DNA of 64,000 nucleotides from Pseudobythopirellula maris (GTDB lineage Bacteria > Planctomycetota > Planctomycetia > Pirellulales > Lacipirellulaceae), in the NCBI RefSeq assembly GCF_007859945.1, contig NZ_SJPQ01000004.1, positions 372,001-436,000 on the forward strand, given 5' to 3'. Both the position numbers and the translations under genes were made by a program. Each line of letters begins with the position of its first letter. Position 1 is the first letter of the stretch. The notes beneath the pieces are model-generated. The model was not told the origin of the DNA, made no database searches, and saw nothing but the letters and a program-made list of their open reading frames with translations. Positions 37,115 to 45,075 of this stretch are shown piece by piece.

Positions 37115-37408
37115 CTACGCGGAGGCAGCAGACGCCGACTTCCGTGCCGACGATTCGACGGGAGTAACCTGGATATCCTGGAGCTTGTAGCCGCCCGTTT
37201 TGATCGGGTCGAGCTTCGCTCGAATCTTGATCTCTTGATCCATGAAGCCCGTGAGACGCTCGAACTCTTCGCGGGAGTCGCAGCTGATCCACATCGTGGA
37301 CCCGAGACACATGAGCTGGACGCGGTAGACGTGACCGTCGCCGCCGTCGAAGTCCATTTTGCTTGTGACCCAGCCTTGGGCGTGAGCGGTGAGACCTTGA
37401 GGGACCAT
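37115..37408 (-). CDS. First gene of phage operon, putative ssDNA-binding protein (pV-like)
   Basis: The protein has 97 residues from the ATG at 37408, chosen because AGGA lies 9 bp upstream. It is beta-rich (GHVYRVQLMCLGSTMWISC, then IKIRAKLDPIKTGGYKLQDI) with a disordered Ser/Ala tail, compatible with an OB-fold that coats phage ssDNA. I see no decisive motif; the assignment rests on size, fold pattern and position at the head of the operon. Confidence 0.5.
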   Translation of the reverse strand: MVPQGLTAHAQGWVTSKMDFDGGDGHVYRVQLMCLGSTMWISCDSREEFERLTGFMDQEIKIRAKLDPIKTGGYKLQDIQVTPVESSARKSASAASA

Positions 37409-37488
37409 GAATAGCATTCCTTTTGCGTGCAGTTGGGATCCATCGAAAAGAGGGCCGGGCAGATGGCTGCCGAAGAATCGGGCAAACC

Positions 37489-37510
37489 GTACACCGGTAG
37501 AGCGGTGTAC
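37489..37510. promoter_or_regulatory. Operator-like palindrome upstream of phage operon
   Basis: GTACACCG, a 6-bp spacer and CGGTGTAC form a perfect 8-bp inverted repeat 81 bp upstream of the first phage gene. The half-site GTACACC recurs at 25843-25849 on the other side of the attachment site. It may bind a host or phage repressor; the protein is not known. Confidence 0.5.
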
Positions 37511-37548
37511 ACCTGGGGCATTTCATGCTGTTTCGCGGCGGCTACAGA

Positions 37549-37583
37549 CGCCCAAAACGAACATAACAGAGATTATCGGACGT
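37549..37583. repeat. Right attachment site (attR), complete dif-like site
   Basis: The 24-bp repeat (37549-37572) ends with AACATAA and CAGAGA. The following host arm begins TTATCGG. The result, ATAA then 6 bp then TTAT, is the symmetric form of bacterial dif (E. coli has ATAA and TTAT at the same spacing). This is probably the working dif after integration. Confidence 0.8.
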
Positions 37584-37597
37584 TATTCGGTGGGAGC

Positions 37598-38212
37598 TCA
37601 GGCGGCGAGGCATCGCGACACAACGGCGTGGATCCCCTGCTGCCCCGCGGTGAGTGTCAGCGTGATCACGAGCCAGCCACTGGCAAGCAGCCAAGGCGAT
37701 CGGTCGCGTCGCAGGACGCCGGCAAGCTCGCCGAAGGGCGCGCGACAGGCGGCGTAGCCGGCCGCGGCGATCGCAGCGCCCAGCGCAACAAGGATTGCGG
37801 CTGGCCAACCGAGCGCGATCAATTGGCCGGAGTCGGTCCAACGCAGCCCGACGCCCGCCGCTAGATACACGCCGCCGGCGAGCAGGCAGAAACCGGCGCC
37901 AAGCCTCAAGACGGCCCCGATCTCCAGCCGCTTGATCCGCCACGCCGGACGCGTGAATTGCGGCGCGATCCAGCCGCTCAGGAATCCGGCCCACAGCACG
38001 AACCCAGGAGACGGGTTGTGGCTCAGCAGCGTGTGCGGCAATCGGCCCGGTCTCAATTCGACCGACGCGATGTCGCCACCGGAGACCACGGCCGCCGCAA
38101 CGTGCCCCAGCTCGTGCGTCACGAGCGCCGCGACGACGATCGACCAAACAATCGAGAGCACGACGAAGGCGAGGGCGGCGAATCTCGGGGCTTGGCGGAA
38201 GCGGTTCAACAT
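37598..38212 (-). CDS. M50-like site-2 protease family membrane protein
   Basis: The 204-residue protein has the zinc motif THELGHVAAA (HExxH) in its first membrane helix region near residue 33. Further helices occupy residues 75-200. A clear NPDG-type second metal motif is not visible, so this may be a divergent member. M50 proteases cleave within the membrane and often release sigma factors. The gene ends only 15 bp from the attachment site, so it is the first chromosomal gene to the right. Confidence 0.72.
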   Translation of the reverse strand: MLNRFRQAPRFAALAFVVLSIVWSIVVAALVTHELGHVAAAVVSGGDIASVELRPGRLPHTLLSHNPSPGFVLWAGFLSGWIAPQFTRPAWRIKRLEIGAVLRLGAGFCLLAGGVYLAAGVGLRWTDSGQLIALGWPAAILVALGAAIAAAGYAACRAPFGELAGVLRRDRSPWLLASGWLVITLTLTAGQQGIHAVVSRCLAA

Positions 38213-38252
38213 CGCGTGCGAGCGCCTCGCAAGTCGTCGACGGGGACCGGCC

Positions 38253-39245
38253 TTACGAAGCCGTTTCGTGCTCCGCCGTTCCAGCGGAATCCAAGAACTC
38301 GCCGATGCGGCGGAACTTGTCGTAGCGTTCGGCCAGCAGTTGCTCCTTGGGCAGCTCGGCCAGGTCGCGGAGCTGCTTGGAGAGGTACATCTTCAGCCGG
38401 CCCGCCATCTGGTAGTGGTCGCGGTGGGCGCCGCCGATCGGCTCCTCGATCACGTCGTCGATCGCGCCGAGCTGCTTGAGGTGGCGCGACGTGAACCGCA
38501 GCGCCCGGGCGGCGTTCGCGGCGAAGTCGTGGCTCTTCCAGAGGATCCCCGCGCAGCCCTCGGGGCTGATGACCGAGTAGTAGGCGTGCTCCAGCACCGC
38601 GACGCGGTCGCCCACGCCGATGCCGAGCGCGCCGCCCGAGCCACCCTCGCCGATCACCACGCAGATGATCGGCGTCCCCAGCCGCGACATCTCGAGCATG
38701 CTCTGGGCGATCACCTGCGCCTGGCCGCGCTCCTCGGCGCCGATGCCGGGGTACGCGCCGGGCGTGTCGATCAGGCAGACGATCGGCAGGCCGTACTTGG
38801 CCGCCATCTTCATCTTGAGCATCGCCTTGCGGTAGCCCTCCGGGTGGGCGCAGCCGAAGTAGCACTCGGTCCGCTCCTTGAAGGTCTTGCCCTTGTGGTG
38901 CCCGACGAGCATCACCTTGCGGCCGTCGATCTTGGCGTAGCCGGTGCGGAGCGCGCGGTCGTCGCCGAAGAACTTGTCGCCGTGCAGCTCGACAAACTCG
39001 TCGAACACCAACTCGGCGTAGTCGGTGAACTTCGGCCGGTCTTGCAGCCGGGCCACACGCACCGTGTCCCACGGGTCGAGGTCCGAGTAAAGCGACTTGG
39101 TCACGTCGACCAGCTCACGCTTGAGCGAGCGGATCTGGTCACGCTGCTCGGGCGACTTGTCGACGAGCGCCTCGAGCGAACGGAGGCGGTCTTCGAGGTC
39201 GTGGATCGGACGCTCGAACTCGAGCAGCTGGGTGGCGCTGGACAT
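38253..39245 (-). CDS. accA: Acetyl-CoA carboxylase carboxyltransferase subunit alpha
   Basis: The 330-residue protein has the AccA features LLEFERPIHDLEDRLRSL at the start, GYRKAMLKMKMAAKYGLPIV, CLIDTPGAYPGIGAEERGQA, and GEGGSGGALGIGVGDRVAVL. It transfers the carboxyl group from biotin to acetyl-CoA with AccD, which is not here, and so commits carbon to fatty acids. Length is normal. Confidence 0.96.
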   Translation of the reverse strand: MSSATQLLEFERPIHDLEDRLRSLEALVDKSPEQRDQIRSLKRELVDVTKSLYSDLDPWDTVRVARLQDRPKFTDYAELVFDEFVELHGDKFFGDDRALRTGYAKIDGRKVMLVGHHKGKTFKERTECYFGCAHPEGYRKAMLKMKMAAKYGLPIVCLIDTPGAYPGIGAEERGQAQVIAQSMLEMSRLGTPIICVVIGEGGSGGALGIGVGDRVAVLEHAYYSVISPEGCAGILWKSHDFAANAARALRFTSRHLKQLGAIDDVIEEPIGGAHRDHYQMAGRLKMYLSKQLRDLAELPKEQLLAERYDKFRRIGEFLDSAGTAEHETAS

Positions 39246-39267
39246 AGAGGGCTCAGGTATAAATTAG

Positions 39268-39365
39268 AAACCACGAAGTAACGAAGGAACAAAGAATCAC
39301 GCGGCGGAGACGCTCCGTTTGACGCTGATTGCTTCTCCCGTCGTTGCTTTGTTCCTTCGTGGTTT
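39268..39365. repeat. Inverted repeat downstream of kinase gene
   Basis: AAACCACGAAG and AAGGAACAAAG (39268-39294) pair with CTTTGTTCCTTCGTGGTTT (39347-39365); the left arm has a short insertion. It sits between the kinase stop and the accA start and could act as a terminator. Confidence 0.65.
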
Positions 39366-39399
39366 GATTAAGTAAAATGGATGGGGCGACTGGTTCGTG

Positions 39400-40452
39400 C
39401 TAGCTCTCTTTGCTCTCTTGCTCGCCCTCGAGTTCGGGCTCTGGCTTCTTGGGCGGCATGTAGAAGATCGGCTCGGCCTTGATCTTCATCATCACCTCCT
39501 TCATGGTCGACGGGCGGTCCTTCCGCTCCTTGGCCAAGAGCTGGTTCTGCACGTACGCGGCGAACTGCGGGTGGATGTTCGGGTCGGCCACCGTGAGCGT
39601 CGGCGGCTTGGCTTTGAGGTGCCGCTGCAACAGCTCGTTCGGGCTGTTGGCCGTGAACGGCACCTTGCCGGCGAGCAGCTCGTGGACCATGCAGCCAAAG
39701 CTGTAGATGTCGTCGCGCGGGTCGACCCCCTGCCCCCGGATCTGCTCGGGCGCCATGTAGCTGTAGGTGCCCTGCACCTTCGCCTTGCCGCCGAATAGCT
39801 TGCCGAGCCCGCCGGTCTGCTTGGCGGCGATCGTGAAGTCGATCAGCCGCACCTCGTTCTCATCGTTGACGAGGTAGTTGTCCGGCTTGATGTCGCGGTG
39901 GACCCAGCCCTTCTCGTGCATGTGGGCGAGCCCCGCCGCCGCGTTCGTGAGCAGCTCCTTCACCCGCCACTGCAGCGCCTTCACGTTCGCCGTGATCTGC
40001 TGCTTGAGGTTCGGCGTCTTGAAGTACTCCATCAACAGGTAGGCGCCGGTCTTGGTCGAGCCGAACTCGTACGTCTTGATCACGGCCGGGTGCTCGAGCG
40101 CCTTGCCGACCTCGTACTCGTGCTTGAGCTCCGCCACGGCTTGCCGCGAATACTTCTGCCCCTTGGGCAGGTATTTCACCGCGAACAAATCGGTGCCCGA
40201 CATCGGCCGCACGGCCCAGATCTCGTAGAGCGCGCCCGCCCGGATGAGGTGGTACATCCGGTATTCGCCGATGATCTCGTCGCTCGCCGCCACACGCCGC
40301 TCCGCTCGCTGGGAGGCGTTGGGACGCCCCGTTCCGCTCGTGTTGGTTCCGATCCTATTGCCGCTACAACAGTTACAGTTTATCTGGAGACCGCCGACGC
40401 CGGAAGAGCGACGCCCGCAGCCGCAGTCCGGTGGGTTTCCGGACATCGACAC
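39400..40452 (-). CDS. Serine/threonine protein kinase
   Basis: The protein has up to 350 residues. Kinase motifs are AVKYLP (ATP-binding Lys), HRDIKPDNYLVN (catalytic loop), LIDFTIA (DFT in place of DFG), YMAPEQIRG and DIYSFGCMVHELL. The first 50 residues are Cys-rich and atypical, so a GTG at 40293 is a likely alternative start. No membrane helix or sensor domain is present, so it is a soluble kinase. Targets are unknown; planctomycetes have many such kinases. Confidence 0.88.
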   Translation of the reverse strand: MSMSGNPPDCGCGRRSSGVGGLQINCNCCSGNRIGTNTSGTGRPNASQRAERRVAASDEIIGEYRMYHLIRAGALYEIWAVRPMSGTDLFAVKYLPKGQKYSRQAVAELKHEYEVGKALEHPAVIKTYEFGSTKTGAYLLMEYFKTPNLKQQITANVKALQWRVKELLTNAAAGLAHMHEKGWVHRDIKPDNYLVNDENEVRLIDFTIAAKQTGGLGKLFGGKAKVQGTYSYMAPEQIRGQGVDPRDDIYSFGCMVHELLAGKVPFTANSPNELLQRHLKAKPPTLTVADPNIHPQFAAYVQNQLLAKERKDRPSTMKEVMMKIKAEPIFYMPPKKPEPELEGEQESKES

Positions 40453-40512
40453 AGGGGATGCGGTGAAATCGTGTGGAATAGCCGCTGCCCAGCGGAGATT
40501 GGCCCACTGGGC

Positions 40513-41274
40513 CTAATACTCCACGCTTACGAGCACCAACCCGTGGGCCGGCGCCGTCGGGCCGGCTTGGGCCCGGTCGCGGGAGGCGAGCACCTCGGCG
40601 ACCCACTCCACCGGCCGGGCGCCGCGGCCGACCTCGACCAGCGTGCCGGCGATCGTGCGGACCATGTTGTAGAGGAAGCCGTCGCCCGTGACGGTGATGT
40701 CGACCCGGTCGCCCTCGCGCCTCACTTCGCAGCCCAGCACCGTGCGGACGGTGCTCGAACGCTCGGAACCGACCGACTCGAACGCGGCGAAGTCGTGGCG
40801 GCCCAACAGGATCGCCCCCCCCTGCCCCATCGCCGTCTCGTCGAGCCGCGCCGACGGCGCGTGCCACACCCGGCCACGGTCGAACAGCGGCCGGGTGCGG
40901 CTGTTGTGGACCTGGTAGCGGTAGGTCTTGCGCAGTGCGTCGTGCGTGGCGTGGAAGCCTTCGGGCGCCCGCTCAACCGTGAGCACCACCACGTCCTCGG
41001 GCAGCTTCGCGTTGAGCGCCTGCTGCAAGCGGCCCTCCTCGAGAGTAGAAGACGTGGACAACCCGACGACCTGCCCCAGGGCGTGGACACCGGCGTCGGT
41101 GCGGCCGCTGGCCGTGACGCGGACCGTCTCGCCGGTGATCTCGCGCCAGGCGCGCTCGACGGCGTCCTGCACCGTCGGCCGCCCGGGCTGCGTTTGCCAG
41201 CCGGCGAAGCGGGCGCCGTCGTAGGCGACCGTGAGCTTGAGCCAGCGGGCGGGCTCGAGGGCTGGATCGCTCAC
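40513..41274 (-). CDS. truA: tRNA pseudouridine(38-40) synthase
   Basis: The 253-residue protein contains the catalytic Asp in ASGRTDAGVHALGQVV, the early KLTVAYDGARFAGWQTQ, and FLYNMVRTIAGTLVEVGRG near the end, all TruA signatures. It modifies the anticodon arm of several tRNAs. It starts with GTG and overlaps the stop of the Uma2 gene by 4 bp (GTGA). Confidence 0.95.
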   Translation of the reverse strand: MSDPALEPARWLKLTVAYDGARFAGWQTQPGRPTVQDAVERAWREITGETVRVTASGRTDAGVHALGQVVGLSTSSTLEEGRLQQALNAKLPEDVVVLTVERAPEGFHATHDALRKTYRYQVHNSRTRPLFDRGRVWHAPSARLDETAMGQGGAILLGRHDFAAFESVGSERSSTVRTVLGCEVRREGDRVDITVTGDGFLYNMVRTIAGTLVEVGRGARPVEWVAEVLASRDRAQAGPTAPAHGLVLVSVEY

Positions 41275-41921
41275 CGTAGTTTGAGTTCCGTGAGGAGCCG
41301 GTCGAGCGCCGCTGATTCTCCGAGCGTCTTGGAGTCGTTTACCGCTTGGGTTAGGGCTCGTGAATTGACAAAGTCGAAGCTCTTGCTGTTGGTGGATTCA
41401 GCGTAACTGCGGCTCTCATCGAGGAGTAAGATCGACACCACCCCCTCCGCCAGCAGCCAGATCTCTGGTACTCCGAGCGCGGCGTAGATGCCTAAGCGGT
41501 CCACCGATCGGCTGGTCACATCGACCTCGATCACGAGGTCGGGCGCGGGGTGTTTGGTGAGGTCCAGTTCCTCGACGCCGCGCATTACCTTTTCATTCGC
41601 GATCCAGTAGCAGGCATCGGGCTCGACACCCTTTTCAAGGTCGTCGCGCCGATGGGTTGTTGAGCCGCCTCCTTCAATGGCGACCCCACGCAGCAGGCGG
41701 ATCGAGTGGATCAAGCCAACAAGGAGGTCGATCCCTCGTTCATGCGGATGGCCTGGGCTCATCTCGATCTCCATCAGGCCACGGTCGTAAGAAACGAACA
41801 CGCGTTCATCACCAACCCCTGCAAGAAACCGCTCGTAGGTCTGCCAGCTCACGCCTTCAAGTACGAGGCCCGATCCTGTTAGCCCTGAAAGGACTTGGTC
41901 GGGAGCGTCGACGGTCGCCAT
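41271..41921 (-). CDS. Uma2 family (DUF820) endonuclease-like protein
   Basis: The protein has 216 residues from the ATG at 41921. The DUF820/Uma2 core is visible: VSWQTYERFL, YDRGLMEIEMSP, GVEPDACYWIANE, and APDLVIEVDVTSRSVDRLG followed by YAALGVPEIWLL. The E, D and EV residues fit a PD-(D/E)XK nuclease site. The family is amplified in cyanobacteria and planctomycetes, with no settled function. It overlaps truA. Confidence 0.9.
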   Translation of the reverse strand: MATVDAPDQVLSGLTGSGLVLEGVSWQTYERFLAGVGDERVFVSYDRGLMEIEMSPGHPHERGIDLLVGLIHSIRLLRGVAIEGGGSTTHRRDDLEKGVEPDACYWIANEKVMRGVEELDLTKHPAPDLVIEVDVTSRSVDRLGIYAALGVPEIWLLAEGVVSILLLDESRSYAESTNSKSFDFVNSRALTQAVNDSKTLGESAALDRLLTELKLR

Positions 41922-41954
41922 GACATCGCTCCTTGGGGTTCTCAATACAGTCGC

Positions 41955-42968
41955 TTACACCGTCGCGCCGCGCTCGACGAGCAGCTCGGCGATCTGCACC
42001 GCATTGGTCGCCGCGCCCTTGCGCAGGTTGTCGCTCACGCACCAGAACGCCAGGCCGTGGTCCGAGGAGAGGTCCTCGCGGATGCGGCCGATGAACGTGT
42101 GGTCGTCGCCGTCGCAGTCCAGAGGCATCGGGTACTGGCCGGCGCCCAGGTCGTCGACCACCTTCACGCCGGGCGTGCCCGCGAACAACGCGCGGGCCTC
42201 GTCGACCGAGATCTTGTGCTCGGTCTCGACCAGGATGCTCTCGCTGTGGCAGTTGCTCACCGGCACACGGACGCAGGTCGGGCAGACGCGGATCGACTCG
42301 TCGCCGAAGATCTTGTGGGTCTCGTGGACCATCTTCATCTCTTCGGACGTGTAACCCATGTGCTTGGCCGAGCCGATCTGCGGGATACAGTTGAACGCGA
42401 TCGGGTGGGCGAACGCCTCGTAGTCGTGCTTGGCGCCGTCGAGCGCGGCGCGTGTGCCGCTCTCCAGGTCGCGCTGGCCGGCCACGCCGGCGCCGCTCGT
42501 CGCTTGGTAGGTGCTCACCACCACGCGGCGGATGCGGCCGGCGTCGTGCAGCGGCTTCATCGCCAGCACCATCTGGGTGGTGCTGCAGTTGGGGCTCGCG
42601 ATCACGCCCTTGTGGGCGAGCGCGGCGTCGGGGTTCACCTCTGGCACCACGAGCGGAACGTTCGGGTCCATCCGCCAGTAGCCGCTCTCGTCGACCACCA
42701 CGCAGCCGTGCTGCTTGGCCCAGGGGACGAACTCTTTGGCGATGTCGTCGGGTGTGCTGCCGATCGCCAGGTCGATGTCGGCAAAGACCTCGGGGGTGAG
42801 CTCCTCGACCGTGTGCTCGGCGCCGCCGAACGTGAGCTTCGTGCCGGCCGACCGCTTGGAGGCCAAGAATTTAATCCGCTGGTGGGGAAACTTCCGCTCC
42901 TCCAGCAGCTTGCGGATGATGCCCCCCACGGCGCCGGTGGCGCCAACGATCGCAATGGTCTCGAACAC
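41955..42968 (-). CDS. asd: Aspartate-semialdehyde dehydrogenase
   Basis: The protein has 337 residues from a GTG at 42968, preceded by GTAGGAGTGACC. The N-terminal NADP-binding loop is IAIVGATGAVGGIIRKLL and the catalytic Cys is in VIASPNCSTTQMVLA. The enzyme makes aspartate semialdehyde for lysine, diaminopimelate, threonine and methionine synthesis. Length is typical. Confidence 0.95.
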   Translation of the reverse strand: MFETIAIVGATGAVGGIIRKLLEERKFPHQRIKFLASKRSAGTKLTFGGAEHTVEELTPEVFADIDLAIGSTPDDIAKEFVPWAKQHGCVVVDESGYWRMDPNVPLVVPEVNPDAALAHKGVIASPNCSTTQMVLAMKPLHDAGRIRRVVVSTYQATSGAGVAGQRDLESGTRAALDGAKHDYEAFAHPIAFNCIPQIGSAKHMGYTSEEMKMVHETHKIFGDESIRVCPTCVRVPVSNCHSESILVETEHKISVDEARALFAGTPGVKVVDDLGAGQYPMPLDCDGDDHTFIGRIREDLSSDHGLAFWCVSDNLRKGAATNAVQIAELLVERGATV

Positions 42969-43174
42969 CGCTCGGTCACTCCTACAAAAAGCGTGCGCAC
43001 GGAATTGTGCGTGTATATAAAAACCGTGCATGGCCGGCCGGACGCCCCACCCTGCCCTTGCATTCTACCCCAGACCCGCGGAGAGCGGCAGCCGCTGCGA
43101 CGATACGTCGCCGATCGTGCGACTTGCTTTCTGATGGGCATGAGCGAGGCGCAACCTAGCAAACGAGGTTCGCC

Positions 43175-44161
43175 TCACGCCTCGGCGGCCGCCTTGCGGG
43201 GCCGGAACAGGGCCGAGGCCCACCGCGCCGGTCGGTCGAACAGCCCCTCAATGAAAACCGGCGCCAAGAACGCCATGTTGGCCACGAGCATCGACAGGGC
43301 GAACTCGGGCATGCCCATCCCCAGGCCGATGAAGCCGTGGATCCCGATCGCCCCCAGCAGCACCCATGGCCGCAGCAACGGGTTCCAGATGGCCCAGCAG
43401 TAGAACAGCTCCCACAGCACCGTGGCGTGCGTGAGCGCGTCGACGAGCCACAGGTGGTTCGCCAGCCACGTCATGTCGAGCGAGCGGTACTCGGGGTTGG
43501 CCACCGAGAACCACACCGCCCTGCCGTTCCACCACAGCTCGCCCTGGAGCTTGCCGAGGCCCGAAAAGAGATAGACCACACAGAGGTGCAACTGCATCAG
43601 CCGGATGGCGATATTGGCGCTGATCGAGGGCTCGGCGCCGGCGCCCGGCTCCTCGTCGCCACGGCGTTCGGCCCGCAGCCGGTCGACCGAGTATCGGGCG
43701 CCGCAGGGGCCGAGCATCACGTACATCGCCAACAGGCAGTTGATCTTGTCGAGCCCGAAGAACGCGCCGGGCGTCACGTGCTCCACGTACGAGAGCGCTC
43801 CCAGGAAAGCCAGCACCGCCACAACACGGCTGAACAAGCCGAACATCAGCATCAGGCAGACCACGAGGTACAGCACGTGAACGGTCCACAGCAGCCAAGC
43901 CGGGCCGATCCAGTCGAACAGGCTGAACACGAACCGGCCGGCTTGCTTCTGCGCGATCAGCTCCGGGGCCAGCCAACCCTCGGGCCCCAAGAAACCCGAC
44001 AGGTCAAACGACCACACCAGGTGGGTCCAGAAGAGCAACGCCCCGGTCAGCACGCGGATGGCGCAGAGCACAACCGGGTCGGCGGGCGAGAACCAGAACC
44101 AGTCCCAGGCGCCCCACAAGTCGGAGAAGTGGCCGCTGATCGCTTTCCAGACAGCTTTCAT
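43175..44161 (-). CDS. HTTM-domain membrane protein
   Basis: The 328-residue protein has about six or seven membrane helices and the features of the HTTM (vitamin K-dependent carboxylase-like) family, including ALLFWTHLVWSFDLSGFLGP and MQLHLCVVYLFSGLGKLQG. It overlaps the upstream gene by 4 bp (ATGA), a pair often seen in planctomycetes. True gamma-carboxylase activity has not been shown for bacterial members. Confidence 0.88.
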   Translation of the reverse strand: MKAVWKAISGHFSDLWGAWDWFWFSPADPVVLCAIRVLTGALLFWTHLVWSFDLSGFLGPEGWLAPELIAQKQAGRFVFSLFDWIGPAWLLWTVHVLYLVVCLMLMFGLFSRVVAVLAFLGALSYVEHVTPGAFFGLDKINCLLAMYVMLGPCGARYSVDRLRAERRGDEEPGAGAEPSISANIAIRLMQLHLCVVYLFSGLGKLQGELWWNGRAVWFSVANPEYRSLDMTWLANHLWLVDALTHATVLWELFYCWAIWNPLLRPWVLLGAIGIHGFIGLGMGMPEFALSMLVANMAFLAPVFIEGLFDRPARWASALFRPRKAAAEA

Positions 44162-44883
44162 CGTGCTCCCCCGATCGTCTGGTCGCCCGCCGGCAGCGCC
44201 CCCGGGGGAAGTGGCTCGGGAGCCCGCGCGTCGTCGGGCTCGAACAGCGGCTCGTCAAGGTCGCTGGCGTACTCGGTCAGTTCGAAAACGATCTGATAGG
44301 TCGACTCGGCGTAGGCGTCGGCGCCCTCACGCACGTGCTCGGGCAACAGCGGGTCGTGACGCACGTAAGCGACTCGCACCTGCGAACCGCCGTGGACCCG
44401 CAAAATCCGTTTCGCGTACGACCGCAGCGAGAGCCTCAGCCGCTCGTTGAAGTCTTGCGGGCCGGGCGGGATGGCCGCCTGATCGGCCAGCATCATGTGG
44501 CGGTGGTACAGCAGCCGCGGCCATTGTTGTTTGAGATTGGGGAACTCGCCCTCGGTGACGGTCTCGCCGGCGTCGTCGAGCACCCGGTACCACACCAGAT
44601 GATTGACCGGCGGCTCGGGCCCGAAGAAGTGGTAGCCGTTGTTCAGGTAGAGCGGGTCGCTGTACCAACGGACGAGCGGCGTCTGGGCGAGTGTCGCCGC
44701 CAGGTCGGAACTCGGCGAGACCGAGAACGGCGAGATAAACACCACGAACAGGTGCCAAACGATCAGCAAGCTGAGCAGCACCCGCAGCCACAGCGAGAGC
44801 CCGTCGGCCGATTTCTTGTTCGGCGACTCTTTCGGATCGTGCGGGGCTCCGGCGTGCGGGGCGTTGCGGTTCTTCTTCGCCAA
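44158..44883 (-). CDS. HTTM partner membrane protein
   Basis: The 241-residue protein has a basic N-terminus, one helix (residues 30-50, WLRVLLSLLIVWHLFVVF), and an extracytoplasmic domain with YSDPLYLNNGYHFFGPEPPV and YHRHMMLADQ. It is translationally coupled to the HTTM gene. No enzymatic motif is recognised. It is probably a subunit of the HTTM protein (inference from gene pairing). Confidence 0.75.
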   Translation of the reverse strand: MAKKNRNAPHAGAPHDPKESPNKKSADGLSLWLRVLLSLLIVWHLFVVFISPFSVSPSSDLAATLAQTPLVRWYSDPLYLNNGYHFFGPEPPVNHLVWYRVLDDAGETVTEGEFPNLKQQWPRLLYHRHMMLADQAAIPPGPQDFNERLRLSLRSYAKRILRVHGGSQVRVAYVRHDPLLPEHVREGADAYAESTYQIVFELTEYASDLDEPLFEPDDARAPEPLPPGALPAGDQTIGGAR

Positions 44884-44956
44884 GTGAGAGAACGTTCTGT
44901 GCTAGCAGGATGGGCTTGGCTTGCGTGTGGCGCGGCCGGCGTCGCGTGTAGCAAAT

Positions 44957-44994
44957 GAAAAACCCCCGCAGCGGTCAATGCCGATGCGGGGGTT
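44957..44994 (-). terminator. Terminator of the TIGR03000-repeat gene
   Basis: Read on the - strand, a 10-bp stem AACCCCCGCA/TGCGGGGGTT is followed by a T-run (AAAAA on + at 44957-44961). It lies 82 bp after the stop of the gene at 45076. Confidence 0.8.
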
Positions 44995-45075
44995 CGTTGG
45001 ACGCATTCTACGTTTCTTTGGGCGCCTCAGCTCTTTGGGCGCCTCAGCCTTGGGGCCACAGCGTCCTGAGCGGCT

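Larger units (their letters stand above)
25805..37572. mobile_element. Integrated filamentous phage (inovirus) prophage
   Basis: The element is bounded by 24-bp identical direct repeats at 25805-25828 and 37549-37572. Inside is a leftward gene order matching filamentous phages: ssDNA-binding-like protein, small virion membrane proteins, pVIII-like coat, pIII-like adsorption protein, pVI-like protein, Zot/pI ATPase, secretin and Rep. Three AT-richer cargo genes lie at the left. No integrase or transposase is present, which fits integration at dif by host XerC/XerD. The structural operon is tightly packed with overlaps and appears intact. Confidence 0.92.

Noticed and set aside
37427-37864. A + strand frame across the right attachment site
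   Set aside because: It runs through the attachment site and antisense to the M50-like gene; codon use and composition do not look coding.
41895-43403. A 502-codon + strand frame opposite asd
   Set aside because: asd is certain on the other strand; this translation is low in hydrophobic core residues and rich in His, Val and Arg.
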